A stretch of 64,000 nt of DNA, taken from assembly GCF_900094585.1 (NCBI RefSeq), contig NZ_FMAG01000004.1:806001-870000 (forward strand), given 5' to 3'. Both the position numbers and the translations under genes were made by a program. The notes under the pieces were generated by a model, which saw nothing but the letters and a program-made list of their open reading frames with translations, was not told the origin of the DNA and did not search any database. This DNA is from Martinezella multihospitum. GTDB lineage: Bacteria > Pseudomonadota > Alphaproteobacteria > Rhizobiales > Rhizobiaceae. How positions within the stretch are numbered: position 1 is the stretch's first letter; the number at the start of each line of letters is the position of its first letter. Positions 1-8,680 of the stretch are shown one piece after another.

Positions 1-2
1 AG

Positions 3-1628
3 CGCGCGGCTGGAAGCCCGCAAAGCCCGAATACGGTCTCCGATGTCGACGCCGACGGCTTTCATGAGGAGATCGTTGCCAGTTGGGTCGGCTTCGCCGA
101 TGGGCCGGCCGTCGAAGAAGGCACGCGCAAGCCGACGACGGAATGGCCGATCCAGAAATATCTCTGGTCCGATTTTGCCGTCAATCCGGGCGATGTCGTC
201 GCCTACCGGGTCTCCGCCATGATCGGACCCGAAACGGCGTTGCAGGAATCGGCCGATCACGTATCGGACTGGAGCGATGCCATGCAGATCGGGGCCGAAA
301 CCAGCGGCCATGTCAGCTGCTATTTCAATCGCGGCATCGTCGCCAGCCAGTGGCTTGCGCGCGTGTTACCGGAAGAGGCTCCCACCACGAAACTCAAGAA
401 GGCGATCGCCAACCCGGAAGACCCGATCCGTCGATTTCTTGCGGGGCCGATCCGCGACAAGCTGGTATCGCTCCTCAACGATGCGCGATCGAATGGCGGC
501 CATATCTATGCCGCCCTGTTCGAACTGGACGATCCGGAACTTATTCCCCTGCTGCAGGGCTTCAAGAAACGGGCTCACATCGTGCTTGGCAATGGCAGCG
601 TCAAGAAAAAGGGCGATGACGAAAACGAGGACGCCCGATCCGAGCTGTCTTCCTGCGATGTCAAGGATCGCATGAGCGCGCCGCGGGCACTCGCGCACAA
701 TAAATTCCTGGTCATCTGCGATGCCGACAAGTCGCCCCAGGCCGTATGGACCGGCAGCACGAACTGGACGATGACCGGCCTTTGCACCCAGGCCAACAAT
801 GCGCTTTTGGTCGACAACCCGGCCGTAGCGGAATTCTACCTCGATCAGTGGAAGACGCTTGCCGCCGACGGCAATGATTCCCCGCCCGCCCTCTATCAAA
901 GCAATGCCGAGCCCAGAACAACGTCCAAGGCCAAGAATACGACGGTCTGGTTCACGCCCATGCGCGAAGGACTCGATCTCGAACAGGCAGGCGAGCTGAT
1001 CCGCGGCGCCCAGCAGGGCATCCTGTTCGCCATGTTCAATCCGGGTCCTCGCGGTACGCTTCTCAACGACATCATCGAGCTTGCGTCTCCGTCGAGCCCT
1101 TCGTTCAAACCCGATCTCTACATCCAGGGCGTGGTCAACCAGAACCCCGGCACGGCAAAGAACCCTGTCGTGCTGTTCAACAGAGGCGAACGGATCGACG
1201 CCAATGCCGATGTCGTCCTGCCCGCCGCAATCCCCGGCCGTTTCGCCTATTGGCAGAAGGAAGTTCTGAAGCTGCCGACGGCCCACGCCATGGTCCACAG
1301 CAAGGTGGTCATCGTCGATCCATATGGTCCCAATCCCGTCGTCATGACCGGCTCCCACAATATGGGTCCGAAGGCGAGCGGCGTGAACGACGAGAACCTG
1401 GTGATCATCACCGGCAACGGCGATCTTGCCAGCCAATATGCCGGCAAGATCATGGAAATCTATGCCCAGTATCGCTGGCGGCAATCCGTTCAGAAACAGG
1501 GTGGCGCGCCCAAGTGGACCGGTCTTGCCGATGATGACAATTGGCAGATCAAATCGCCGGATCAACCCTATGACAAGCGTCGCATACGCGAGCTCGACTT
1601 CTGGTTCGGCAAAAATGACAACACCTGA
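3..1628 (+). CDS. Phospholipase D-like protein with two HKD motifs (5' end outside window)
   Basis: The reading frame is open from the first bases of the window, so the true start lies upstream; an internal ATG at 219 is the first Met seen. Two HxKxxxxD motifs are visible: HNKFLVICD about 150 codons after that Met, followed by a GSTNW motif, and HSKVVIVD about 355 codons after it, followed by GSHNMG. This paired HKD arrangement, each copy with a downstream G/S-N element, is the signature of the phospholipase D superfamily, in which the two motifs form one active site for phosphodiester hydrolysis or transfer. No transmembrane segment is evident in the visible part. The substrate (phospholipid, nucleic acid or other) cannot be told from sequence. 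The gene ends just before a strong hairpin and looks like the last gene of its unit. Confidence 0.85.
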   Translation, partial: RAAGSPQSPNTVSDVDADGFHEEIVASWVGFADGPAVEEGTRKPTTEWPIQKYLWSDFAVNPGDVVAYRVSAMIGPETALQESADHVSDWSDAMQIGAETSGHVSCYFNRGIVASQWLARVLPEEAPTTKLKKAIANPEDPIRRFLAGPIRDKLVSLLNDARSNGGHIYAALFELDDPELIPLLQGFKKRAHIVLGNGSVKKKGDDENEDARSELSSCDVKDRMSAPRALAHNKFLVICDADKSPQAVWTGSTNWTMTGLCTQANNALLVDNPAVAEFYLDQWKTLAADGNDSPPALYQSNAEPRTTSKAKNTTVWFTPMREGLDLEQAGELIRGAQQGILFAMFNPGPRGTLLNDIIELASPSSPSFKPDLYIQGVVNQNPGTAKNPVVLFNRGERIDANADVVLPAAIPGRFAYWQKEVLKLPTAHAMVHSKVVIVDPYGPNPVVMTGSHNMGPKASGVNDENLVIITGNGDLASQYAGKIMEIYAQYRWRQSVQKQGGAPKWTGLADDDNWQIKSPDQPYDKRRIRELDFWFGKNDNT

Positions 1629-1649
1629 GATCTGACGGGCATCAACCCT

Positions 1650-1675
1650 GGATCGCAGCAAACCCGCTGCGATCC
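1650..1675 (+). terminator. Hairpin after the PLD-like gene
   Basis: A perfect 10-bp inverted repeat (GGATCGCAGC / GCTGCGATCC) with a 6-nt loop lies 21 nt after the stop codon. There is no clear T-run, so it may act as an intrinsic terminator of weak type or as a 3'-end stabiliser. Confidence 0.55.
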
Positions 1676-1766
1676 TGCTCGCGGACATGGCTCGACTTGC
1701 TCGTGCATGTGTAATGCCGACGCAATCTTCGGCTTCTAGTGGCTTGGCAACAATCTGGATTTCCGA

Positions 1767-2075
1767 ATGTTGCCTCGCTGCTCTCTTCCCATGCTTCTCT
1801 TTATCGGCGCTTTGGCGCTTGTGGGGTGGACTTCCGTCGTCGTCAAAACCCATATGGACGGGTCAGGCGAGATGATTGGGCAATATCACGGGTCGCTCGC
1901 TGGTGTGCTTCTCCCCGTCCCCGACCGGCGGTTCACTGCAGGACACGAGATTGCCGGCAGTGCCGTGCCGCCCGGCTATTTCGAAAGGGCGAGGATGCTT
2001 CTATACCTCCTGCGTTCGCGCCACTGGCGAAAAGCGGCTTATAGCGAAACTTCACAAGCCGACTACCGGACATGA
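1767..2075 (+). CDS. Possible small hypothetical membrane protein
   Basis: A 102-codon frame whose N-terminus (residues 8-26) is hydrophobic and could be a signal anchor, followed by a basic C-terminal half. There is no convincing ribosome binding site before the ATG, several overlapping frames of similar length exist, and I recognise no family. It may be a chance frame in a GC-rich gap and is listed only because the gap is otherwise empty. Confidence 0.18.
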   Translation: MLPRCSLPMLLFIGALALVGWTSVVVKTHMDGSGEMIGQYHGSLAGVLLPVPDRRFTAGHEIAGSAVPPGYFERARMLLYLLRSRHWRKAAYSETSQADYRT

Positions 2076-2266
2076 ATAATCCCGTCGCATTTATTCGGAT
2101 GACGCCGATACGGAAACGTCAATTGTTCTGCGTGCGCCCAAGCCGCTGGATCTTCCCTGCAGCCAGAGCTTCCAGCCGTCCATTCGGGTAGGTTAAATAA
2201 ACCTCTGGTAGATGCTATGACTTGCTCTACCGGCTTGGATGCCACCCCCGGGCCGGCCATTGCAGC

Positions 2267-2304
2267 GTCCGACGAGACTGCATGCCCTCGCAGTGTCGTC
2301 GGAC
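2267..2304. terminator. Long hairpin between convergent units
   Basis: 15-nt arms (2267-2281 and 2290-2304) pair with a single mismatch around an 8-nt loop. It sits 35 nt beyond the stop of the leftward FAD dehydrogenase and is a likely terminator or mRNA 3' structure for that gene. No T-run is seen on either strand. Confidence 0.5.
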
Positions 2305-2339
2305 ACCCCTCCCTTGAAAGAGCGTTTAATTCGACCGGC

Positions 2340-3980
2340 TCATGCTGCCCGCCCCGCCTTGCGGCCGGAGAAAATGCATCCCCCCAGGAACGTGCCCTCC
2401 AGCGCATTGCAGCCGTGATATCCACCGCCGCCAAAGCCTGCCGCCTCGCCGCAGGCATACAATCCCGGTATGAGCGCGCCGCTCTGCCCAAGCGCCTGGC
2501 TATTCAGATCGGTTTCAAGCCCGCCCAAAGATTTGCGTGTAAGGATGTTGAGGCGCACCGCAATCAATGGGCCGGCTTTCGCATCCAATATGCGATGCGG
2601 CGGGGCCGTACGCATGAAGCGATCGCCGAGATATCCGCGCGCCTGTCTCAACGCGACGATCTGGGCATCCTTGGCAAAGGGATTGTCCAATTCGCGGTCG
2701 CGGGCTTCGATCTGAGACCGCAGATGGGCAAGGTCGAGCGGGTGATCGCCGATACGGTTCATGCCGGCGACCAGCTCGTCCAGTGTTTCAGCAACGATGA
2801 AATCCCGACCCTTCGCCTTGAAGGCCTCCACCGGCGGCGGAGCCGACCGCCCCAAGCGGCTGCGCAGAAGGAGCCCGATGTCGCGTCCCGTAAGATCCGG
2901 ATTCTGTTCGGAGCCCGAAAGGGCAAACTCCTTCTTGACGATCTTTTGCGTGGTCACGAACCAGCTGTAACTATGGCCGAGCTTGCAGATGTGCTGCAGC
3001 GTCGCAAGACTGTCGAAGCCCGGCAGGCAAGGTGCCGGCATGCGATTGCCATTGGCGTCGAACCAGAGCGACGACGGACCTGGCAGGATGCGGATACCGT
3101 GGTTCGGCCAGATCGGGTCCCAGTTGGCAATGCCTTCGGTATAGTGCCACATCCGGTCGCCATTGATCAGCCGCGCGCCGGCCGCCTCGGCATGACCGAT
3201 CATCAAGCCATCCACGTGATGGGGTACGCCGCTCAGCATCCGTTCAGGCGGGGAACCGAGACGGTCGACGGGCCAGGCGCGGCGAACCAGTTCCGGATTG
3301 CCGCCGATGCCGCCACTTGCCACGATCACGGTACCCTCGATGCGGAAGTCCCCCACGACATCACGGTTCGATTGCTGACCGCGGGAGATGGCATCCTCCG
3401 CCAGAAGCTCGCCTTCCACACCGGTTATGCCATTGTGATCGCCGATCAGCCGCGTCACCCGCCGACGGAACAACAGCTCGACCTTGCCTTCCCTCTCCGC
3501 CGCCAAAACCCGTTTTAGGAATGGATCGAGAACGCCGGGACCCGTACCCCAGGTCAGATGGAAGCGCGGCACGGAATTGCCATGTCCGTCGGCAAGGCCT
3601 CCGCCACGTTCTGCCCAGCCGACGACGGGAAACCAGCGCATGCCGAGCCCATGCAGCCAGCTGCGCATCTCGCCGGCGGCAAAATCGAGATAGGCGTCCG
3701 CCCAGGCACGCGGCCAGAAGTCTTCGGCACGGTCGAAGCCTGCCGCACCCAGCCAATCCTGACGAGCGAGATCGAGACTGTCACGAATACGCATGCGCCT
3801 CTGTTCCGGCGTATCGATCATGAACAGACCGCCGAGCGACCAGAAGGCCTGGCCACCGAGACTAGCACGCGGCTCCTGATCGACAAGGATCACCCGCTTT
3901 CCGCGCTCTATCAGCTCGCAGGCGGCAACAAGGCCCGACAGGCCAGCTCCGACGATGACGACATCTGCATTATTGCCCAT
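2340..3980 (-). CDS. FAD-binding dehydrogenase (KsdD / fumarate-reductase flavoprotein-like)
   Basis: A 546-residue flavoprotein. Residues 6-35 form a Rossmann dinucleotide-binding motif (GAGLSG, then an acidic residue ending the second strand, VDQE), and a C-terminal GLYACGEAAGFGGGGYHG segment is the typical FAD-contact region of the succinate dehydrogenase/fumarate reductase and 3-ketosteroid dehydrogenase superfamily. Its length fits the family annotated as 'FAD-binding dehydrogenase'. A GGGAGG ribosome binding site sits 4 nt before the ATG. No partner subunit or electron-transfer gene is adjacent, so it is probably a soluble single-subunit enzyme. The substrate cannot be deduced from sequence or neighbours. 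Confidence 0.85.
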   Translation of the reverse strand: MGNNADVVIVGAGLSGLVAACELIERGKRVILVDQEPRASLGGQAFWSLGGLFMIDTPEQRRMRIRDSLDLARQDWLGAAGFDRAEDFWPRAWADAYLDFAAGEMRSWLHGLGMRWFPVVGWAERGGGLADGHGNSVPRFHLTWGTGPGVLDPFLKRVLAAEREGKVELLFRRRVTRLIGDHNGITGVEGELLAEDAISRGQQSNRDVVGDFRIEGTVIVASGGIGGNPELVRRAWPVDRLGSPPERMLSGVPHHVDGLMIGHAEAAGARLINGDRMWHYTEGIANWDPIWPNHGIRILPGPSSLWFDANGNRMPAPCLPGFDSLATLQHICKLGHSYSWFVTTQKIVKKEFALSGSEQNPDLTGRDIGLLLRSRLGRSAPPPVEAFKAKGRDFIVAETLDELVAGMNRIGDHPLDLAHLRSQIEARDRELDNPFAKDAQIVALRQARGYLGDRFMRTAPPHRILDAKAGPLIAVRLNILTRKSLGGLETDLNSQALGQSGALIPGLYACGEAAGFGGGGYHGCNALEGTFLGGCIFSGRKAGRAA

Positions 3981-4376
3981 TCGACCTCCCAGCGAACGTG
4001 AACCAGATGGGAAGTTTAATGAAGCTTACGTAAAAGTAAAACAGATCTGATGGGCGTCAGGAATCCATCGTTCGACGACTTCACGCCGCTCCTCAATACC
4101 ACTTTCCGTTGTAGTGCATCGGGGCTGCGCACTGGACGAAACGGCGCGCCTCCGAACACTGTCCCTACACGGTCGGATAACCGGCAACATAGTGGATCGA
4201 ACGGCGGCGGCCTCCACCAAGCCTGCATCCCATCTCCACGAAACCTGCACCATATTCATGTTGTCTTCCGATGAGGCAGCCGCCCACCGCGAAAGGGCCT
4301 TTAGCAGGCATAGGGCTCCAAGCGGAGACGGACATAGCGCCAAACGACAGTGCCAAGGTTCCGCAGGGGGAACATC
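3981..4376. other. Divergent intergenic region
   Basis: The promoter side of the leftward FAD dehydrogenase and of the rightward small membrane gene. A short palindrome TTACGTAA at 4026-4033 lies about 45 nt upstream of the dehydrogenase and could be part of a regulator site. Otherwise I see nothing definable. Confidence 0.35.
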
Positions 4377-4601
4377 ATGTATAAACACAGGACGCCCACG
4401 CTTGTCGATTGGCTTGCGCTATTGGCACGCCTGACGCCGATCATCACCGCTTATCTTTGGCCGATATTCCTTCGCCTCATTCTGGGCACCGTCTTTTTTG
4501 TCGCACTCGCCGCACTCATGTATCACTTGCTGGACGTGGAATTGAACTTTTCCGTGCATGGCTCGCCTCCACGGATCGCTCCGCTGACGCTCGAGCGATA
4601 G
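4377..4601 (+). CDS. Small membrane protein, unknown function
   Basis: A 74-residue protein with a long hydrophobic stretch (about residues 22-50, with a proline near its middle), consistent with one long or two short transmembrane helices. The ATG at 4377 is chosen over the in-frame ATG 27 nt upstream because a purine-rich site (CAGGGGGA) directly precedes it. I recognise no family. A short GC-rich hairpin (4644-4658) lies downstream and may end the transcript. Confidence 0.55.
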   Translation: MYKHRTPTLVDWLALLARLTPIITAYLWPIFLRLILGTVFFVALAALMYHLLDVELNFSVHGSPPRIAPLTLER

Positions 4602-4860
4602 TTTTGTTCTCGGAGCCGGCAGCCTCCCCGCTCCGCACGTCACGCCGTCTTCGACGGCACAAGCGCGGAAAGACAATGACCTTCTGCTATCAACCCGCCT
4701 GACATCCTTTCGTCGGGACGCGAAAACGGAGGCTTACAATTGACTGGAAGAAGGAAATCACGACAGAGTGCGTCTCCACGGCCTTCTCCATCGCATCGGC
4801 TTGCCTGACATCGGAAAAGGCGCCACCCGATTGCTTAATCAAGAGAGAGGAGCAGCAGCC

Positions 4861-5238
4861 ATGGGCAAGCTTCCCGACATGACGAAACACCGCGGCTTTC
4901 CTTCCGGCATGCCGGGTACAGGCGTGCAATTCACCATTCGCCGTGCAAATCCCAAGGGCGTGACACCGATCAAGAAACTGCCGCGCCGCGCGCGACCAGG
5001 ATCGCAGGAACATCGGATCGATGCCGCATTCCTGCACGCGCTTTGGCATCATTTCGGAACTGAACCCTTCGAGCGCGGCAATCTCGACGCCGCTCGGCTG
5101 AACCTCCTCTTTGAGCGCGAGGTCCTGCCAGCAGACAAGGACTTCGACCCGCTTTCTTACGAAGCCATGCTTGTGATCAACGAAAAACTGGCGCGCGAAA
5201 GCTTCCCTGAAGCGTTCGTGGACGTGATGGAAATCTGA
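4861..5238 (+). CDS. Hypothetical protein, 125 aa
   Basis: The start at 4861 is preferred to the in-frame 4768 start because a GAGAGAGGAGC ribosome binding site lies immediately before it. The product is basic at the N-terminus (a K/R-rich stretch near residues 30-50) and acidic at the C-terminus, with no membrane segment. I do not recognise a domain. It is convergent with the tetR gene, the stops being 33 nt apart. Confidence 0.5.
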   Translation: MGKLPDMTKHRGFPSGMPGTGVQFTIRRANPKGVTPIKKLPRRARPGSQEHRIDAAFLHALWHHFGTEPFERGNLDAARLNLLFEREVLPADKDFDPLSYEAMLVINEKLARESFPEAFVDVMEI

Positions 5239-5270
5239 CACCACGCGGAAACTGGGCCTTTTGAGGGCCG

Positions 5271-5858
5271 TCAACGCGGGGGCTGCGCGGCAGAACCGAT
5301 ACCCTCGACAAGGATGCGGACAATGCGCCGGATCTCCTGCCCGCTGAAGTATCCCGTCGACAGCGCCGTCAGCATGGATTGCCCAAAGACGCCGAGCAGG
5401 ACGAGGGTCATGAAATTGGGATCCTCATCCCTGCGAATGATCCCTTGCCGCTGGCCAAGAACCAGAATGTCTCGCACAAGGCCCTGAAACGAAGCCCGAC
5501 CAGGCGGCGGTTCGAGTGATGGCCGATCGGCGGGACTGAGGGCAAGTCTTGCAAGCGAGGGATTGGCGAGGCACCAGCCTGCGCTGTCGAGAAGTACCAG
5601 TTCGAGCAGGGACAAGACATTCTCGTTGGCTGCCATTCTCACGCGATAACCGGCATCCCGCGCTTCGACCATTGCGATCAGGCAGAGCGCGATCTCCTCC
5701 TTTGAGCGAAAAAGATTGTAGACCGTCTTGCGCGTCAAACCGGCGCGGCTGGCTATCTCCTCGATGGAGGTCGCAGCAAATCCAAGCTCCCTGAAAGCCG
5801 CATCCGCAGCATCGAGGATGAGTTTTCGCGATCGTTCCGTGCGCTTCAAGATTGCCAT
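5271..5858 (-). CDS. TetR/AcrR-family transcriptional regulator
   Basis: A 195-residue regulator. The N-terminal helix-turn-helix (residues ~8-55) contains the typical TetR_N sequence with TSIEEIASRAGLTRKTVYNLF, and the C-terminal half is the variable ligand-binding domain. The start is set at 5858; a longer frame to 5912 would run through the operator dyad and overlap the divergent gene. It is divergent to the DUF4336 gene, with a perfect dyad between them that both starts crowd. Autorepression and co-repression of the DUF4336 gene is the expected arrangement for the family. The ligand is unknown. Confidence 0.88.
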   Translation of the reverse strand: MAILKRTERSRKLILDAADAAFRELGFAATSIEEIASRAGLTRKTVYNLFRSKEEIALCLIAMVEARDAGYRVRMAANENVLSLLELVLLDSAGWCLANPSLARLALSPADRPSLEPPPGRASFQGLVRDILVLGQRQGIIRRDEDPNFMTLVLLGVFGQSMLTALSTGYFSGQEIRRIVRILVEGIGSAAQPPR

Positions 5859-5870
5859 TTTTATACAATA

Positions 5871-5884
5871 GTGTAATTTTACAC
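5871..5884. promoter_or_regulatory. Probable TetR operator (GTGTAA-TT-TTACAC)
   Basis: A perfect dyad with 6-bp arms and a 2-nt centre, lying 12 nt upstream of the tetR ATG and 8 nt upstream of the divergent DUF4336 ATG. Its position allows one dimer to block both genes. The assignment is inference from geometry. Confidence 0.6.
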
Positions 5885-5892
5885 ACATGTAA

Positions 5893-6609
5893 ATGAAATC
5901 GGATGGTGCCATGTTGAAGGAATTCGGCCCCGATATCTGGACTGCTGATGGCCCGATCGTGACGGCCGCGGCGGGATTTCACTATCCGACGCGCATGGCC
6001 GTCATCCGACTGCGCAACCGCGATCTGGTTCTCTGGTCGCCGGTGAAACTCTCGAGCGACCTTCGCTTCGCGATCGAAGCGCTAGGCGCGGTGCGCCACC
6101 TCGTGCCGCCGAATTCGCTGCATCACACATGGCTTTCCGAATGGCGGGAGGCCTTTCCCGAGGCGAAAATCTATGCACCTCCGGGTCTGCGGGAAAAGCG
6201 CAGGGATATCGTTTTTGATGACGACCTTCGCTGTGACACGCCGATTTCCGCCTGGGCGGGAGAGATCGATATCGCCATCGTCGAAGGAAACCGTATAACG
6301 ACGGAAGCCGTCTTCTTTCACCATCGCAGCGAAACGGCGATCTTTGCCGATCTCCTCCAGCAGTTTCCGCAGCGGTGGTTCAGGGGGTGGCGAGGTCTCG
6401 TCGCCCGACTCGATCTCATGGTGGCGCCGGAACCATCCGTACCCCGCAAATTTCGCATCGCTTTCACCGATCGCCGGGCCGCCCGCACAGCGCTCGACCA
6501 TATCCTCGCCTGGCCCACGAAAAATGTTCTGATGGCGCACGGGACCCCGATCACCGCGAATGGTCAGGCATTTCTTCGACACGCATTTCGCTGGCTTGCC
6601 AGTGGGTGA
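5893..6609 (+). CDS. DUF4336 domain protein
   Basis: A 238-residue protein matching the DUF4336 family, a metallo-beta-lactamase-fold-like group without assigned activity. Visible family features are an N-terminal DIWTADGP segment, a VLWSPVKL strand, VPPNSLHHTWLSEW in the first third and a C-terminal LMAHGTPI segment. An internal ATG at 5911 is an alternative start and would leave more room for the operator. It is divergently paired with the TetR gene, so it is probably the regulator's target. The chemistry cannot be assigned. Confidence 0.75.
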   Translation: MKSDGAMLKEFGPDIWTADGPIVTAAAGFHYPTRMAVIRLRNRDLVLWSPVKLSSDLRFAIEALGAVRHLVPPNSLHHTWLSEWREAFPEAKIYAPPGLREKRRDIVFDDDLRCDTPISAWAGEIDIAIVEGNRITTEAVFFHHRSETAIFADLLQQFPQRWFRGWRGLVARLDLMVAPEPSVPRKFRIAFTDRRAARTALDHILAWPTKNVLMAHGTPITANGQAFLRHAFRWLASG

Positions 6610-6708
6610 CAGCTTTACCTGACGATCAATACCGGCAAAGCGCACCATCAGAACCACGAACACCTCGGCGGCAAAATCTGCCGATCATGTCTGCTTGCAG
6701 ATTATGGC

Positions 6709-7170
6709 TTACGACTGATAGGTGCCGGTAAGGCTTGCTTCTGCAAGCATATGTTTCCTCACCTTTTGCCACATTGCCTCGGCTCCGGCGGCATCAGGGA
6801 GCGTCATCCTCGGCAAATCCAGGGCAGCGAGCCGGAAAACATAACGATGGGGAGGATCGCCGTCCGGCGGCTGCGGACCATCATAACGGGCATTGCCGAA
6901 ATCATTCTTATAGAAGCGCAGCGCCTGCTCCTGCATCGTATCCACGTTTTCAACCAAGCCGCTCCACTCCGCCGGAATATTGGCGATGCCGCAATGGCGG
7001 AATGTTCCACCCGGCGCATCCGGGTCCTCGATGATCAAGGCGAAGCTTTGGGTCTTTTCGGGAGCGCCGCCCCAGGCAAGCGGCGGGAATATATTTTCGC
7101 CATCCAGCGCATATTTGCTCGGTATCGGCGCATCCTCAGCAAAGGCCTTGCTGATCAACGTCAAAGCCAT
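6709..7170 (-). CDS. YbhB/YbcL-family Raf-kinase-inhibitor-like protein (PEBP)
   Basis: A 153-residue single-domain PEBP protein. The ligand-pocket signature EDPDAPGGTFRHC lies near residues 47-59, and the later YDGPQPPDGDPPHRY segment is the second conserved pocket motif of bacterial YbhB/YbcL proteins. There is no signal peptide, so it is cytoplasmic. A ribosome binding site (AGGAGGATCGA) precedes the ATG. An EcfG-like promoter lies 60-84 nt upstream of the ATG, placing the gene in the general stress response by inference. The biochemical role of bacterial PEBP proteins is not established. Confidence 0.88.
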   Translation of the reverse strand: MALTLISKAFAEDAPIPSKYALDGENIFPPLAWGGAPEKTQSFALIIEDPDAPGGTFRHCGIANIPAEWSGLVENVDTMQEQALRFYKNDFGNARYDGPQPPDGDPPHRYVFRLAALDLPRMTLPDAAGAEAMWQKVRKHMLAEASLTGTYQS

Positions 7171-7229
7171 TCGATCCTCCTCTTGCTGTCATGGATTCAT
7201 GAGGCTGTGAAGTTCTGAACCTAAGATGG

Positions 7230-7254
7230 AACACATCAGAATCATTATTGTTCC
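7230..7254 (-). promoter_or_regulatory. EcfG-type promoter for the PEBP gene
   Basis: Read on the minus strand, GGAAC is followed by 17 nt and GTT. This is the consensus of the alphaproteobacterial general stress ECF sigma factor (EcfG/RpoE2: GGAAC-N16-17-[C]GTT). Confidence 0.65.
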
Positions 7255-7260
7255 CCATAG

Positions 7261-7285
7261 GGAACATTCGCTTTCACCCGCAGTT
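7261..7285 (+). promoter_or_regulatory. EcfG-type promoter for the DUF2934 gene
   Basis: GGAAC at 7261-7265, 17 nt, then GTT at 7283-7285, 28 nt before the ATG of the DUF2934 gene. It lies back-to-back with the PEBP promoter. Confidence 0.65.
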
Positions 7286-7312
7286 GTGGGAGCGTCTATG
7301 AAGGAGGAAAAG

Positions 7313-7570
7313 ATGACGGACGAACGGTTCGAGTGGATCAGCAAGCGGGCCTACGCCATTTGGGAAGCAGCCGGCCGTCCCTGGGGCCGCAGCCAGCATC
7401 ACTGGGAGCAGGCAGCCAAGGAACGCGAGATCATGGAGAGAACACGAGCCTCCGCAGACGGCGAAGAAGTGCTCGCAAGATTTCGACGGGCGGCGACAAC
7501 ATATCCATCCGCGGATGATGCTCAGGAAACCGAAGAAGACACCCACTCCGACGATCGGCGCATCGGATAA
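7313..7570 (+). CDS. DUF2934 domain protein
   Basis: An 85-residue protein. The first 40 residues (RAYAIWEAAGRPWG, then a conserved H-x-H-W element) are the DUF2934 motif, common in small rhizobial proteins of unknown role. The C-terminus is acidic and low in complexity. The start at 7313 follows an excellent AAGGAGGAAAAG site; upstream in-frame starts would place that site inside the gene. An EcfG-like promoter directly upstream suggests stress induction. Confidence 0.72.
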   Translation: MTDERFEWISKRAYAIWEAAGRPWGRSQHHWEQAAKEREIMERTRASADGEEVLARFRRAATTYPSADDAQETEEDTHSDDRRIG

Positions 7571-7685
7571 TTTCTAAGGCAGCTCCCGCCAGAAAGCCGC
7601 CGAGCCGTTCCCATGTCCGGTTCCTCAAAGAGGAACGGATATGCGCAATGCACATTGATCCCCCCAAATTTCGAAAGCCTGCCTG

Positions 7686-8042
7686 CTAATTCTGCGTTCC
7701 GTCGCGATTTGGTTGGGCCGGCGTGCTCTTCGTGCCCTGCTGATTGTTCTCCGTTCGATCGGTTGGAACGGGCTGTGCCGATTGCCCTGCTGGCGGCGTA
7801 TTGTCTATCGTGCCTGCCTGCGGCTGCCCGCCGGAGGAACTTATCGTCGGTGCCGGGTTCTGCGGTTTGTTTGGCTCGATATAACGACCCCAAACTTCAA
7901 CGCCGGCCCAAACGATTGCCGCCAGAACCAATGCCGTGATCAGGACGGTGAACAGATGCGTGCCGCGCACACCCTGACGGGCTTCGGTCGCGGACAACTG
8001 CTTCTTCTCGTCCTGCGGCTTCTTCGGTTCCTCGAATGCCAT
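7686..8042 (-). CDS. Small single-pass membrane protein with Pro/Gln-rich tail
   Basis: The start at 8042 is chosen because GGAGG sits 6 nt before this ATG; the longer frame to 8276 has no such site. The 118-residue product has a charged cytoplasmic N-terminus (residues 1-28, rich in K/E/Q), one transmembrane helix (about 30-50) and a Pro/Gln/Asn/Thr-rich, probably periplasmic tail. I recognise no domain. An EcfG-like promoter lies 37-61 nt upstream of the ATG on the minus strand, so envelope stress adaptation is a reasonable inference. Confidence 0.6.
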   Translation of the reverse strand: MAFEEPKKPQDEKKQLSATEARQGVRGTHLFTVLITALVLAAIVWAGVEVWGRYIEPNKPQNPAPTISSSGGQPQAGTIDNTPPAGQSAQPVPTDRTENNQQGTKSTPAQPNRDGTQN

Positions 8043-8078
8043 TGCAAGCCTCCATGTTTGCAAATTCCATATTGGCCT

Positions 8079-8103
8079 AACCGGGACGCCGAAAGATGGT
8101 TCC
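8079..8103 (-). promoter_or_regulatory. EcfG-type promoter for the Pro/Gln-rich membrane protein
   Basis: On the minus strand, GGAAC (8103-8099), 17 nt, GTT (8081-8079), ending 37 nt before the ATG. Confidence 0.62.
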
Positions 8104-8138
8104 ATCGAGGAGCACCCGTATCCGAGGGGCATTAAACC

Positions 8139-8163
8139 GGAACAATGCGCAAAGCCCGGCGTT
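8139..8163 (+). promoter_or_regulatory. EcfG-type promoter, perfect consensus, for the 8329 gene
   Basis: GGAAC (8139-8143), 16 nt, CGTT (8160-8163), matching GGAAC-N16-CGTT exactly. It faces rightward; the first gene is at 8329, leaving a leader of roughly 160 nt. Confidence 0.65.
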
Positions 8164-8328
8164 AGCTTCATGAGGTTACAGATCGTACCAAGCGGACGCG
8201 ATGGTGCTGAAGAATATGGAGATTTTTCCGCTTTCTCTCCATAGCCAACGAAACGGCAGCCGAGCTTCCTAGCCATCCGATCTGCAGCCTTCCAACGCTC
8301 AAGGAGCCAACGTTCAAGGAGATGGAAG

Positions 8329-8652
8329 ATGGATGAGCTTTTGAAGCTTTACCGTCTGGTCCCAGTCGCGGCCGACGACGACCCCAACTGGCTGGATGCA
8401 AAATCGCATGGCGAGGTTCTGGTTGCTGCCCGCACCGCGGGCGATGCCCGTATCGTGGCGGCCGAAAGGGAGCTGGATTTCATGGATATCGATGCCGCCC
8501 CCGCAGAGGACAAAACGACCAGGATGGCAAGCGTCTTTCGCAACGAAAAACTCTACACCGTCATCGAGGTGAACAATGGCAAGGAATATCGTCAGCGCGG
8601 TGTCGTCGAAGGAACCATCGGCGTCGACACCATCATCTCCACCCAGGTCTGA
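8329..8652 (+). CDS. Hypothetical protein, 107 aa
   Basis: A soluble 107-residue protein with no signal peptide and no recognised domain. An AAGGAGATGGAAG ribosome binding site precedes the ATG, and codon usage is like that of the neighbours. It is preceded by a perfect EcfG-type promoter and followed after 28 nt by an exported protein gene, with which it probably forms an operon. Confidence 0.6.
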   Translation: MDELLKLYRLVPVAADDDPNWLDAKSHGEVLVAARTAGDARIVAAERELDFMDIDAAPAEDKTTRMASVFRNEKLYTVIEVNNGKEYRQRGVVEGTIGVDTIISTQV

Positions 8653-8680
8653 TTGGTCGCGCCTTTCGAACAGCCGCAGC

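Larger units (their letters stand above)
1629..2339. other. Long gap between PLD-like gene and FAD dehydrogenase
   Basis: This stretch holds two strong hairpins (annotated separately) and only a weakly supported short reading frame. I see no recognisable RNA gene or repeat family in it. It separates two converging transcription units, and the hairpins are best read as their terminators. Confidence 0.5.

Noticed and set aside
366..1853. 495-codon frame antisense to the PLD-like gene
   Set aside because: No ribosome binding site and no domain; the frame mirrors the codon bias of the real gene on the other strand.
2217..3518. 433-codon frame antisense to the FAD dehydrogenase
   Set aside because: A GC-rich shadow frame; the opposite strand has clear flavoprotein motifs.
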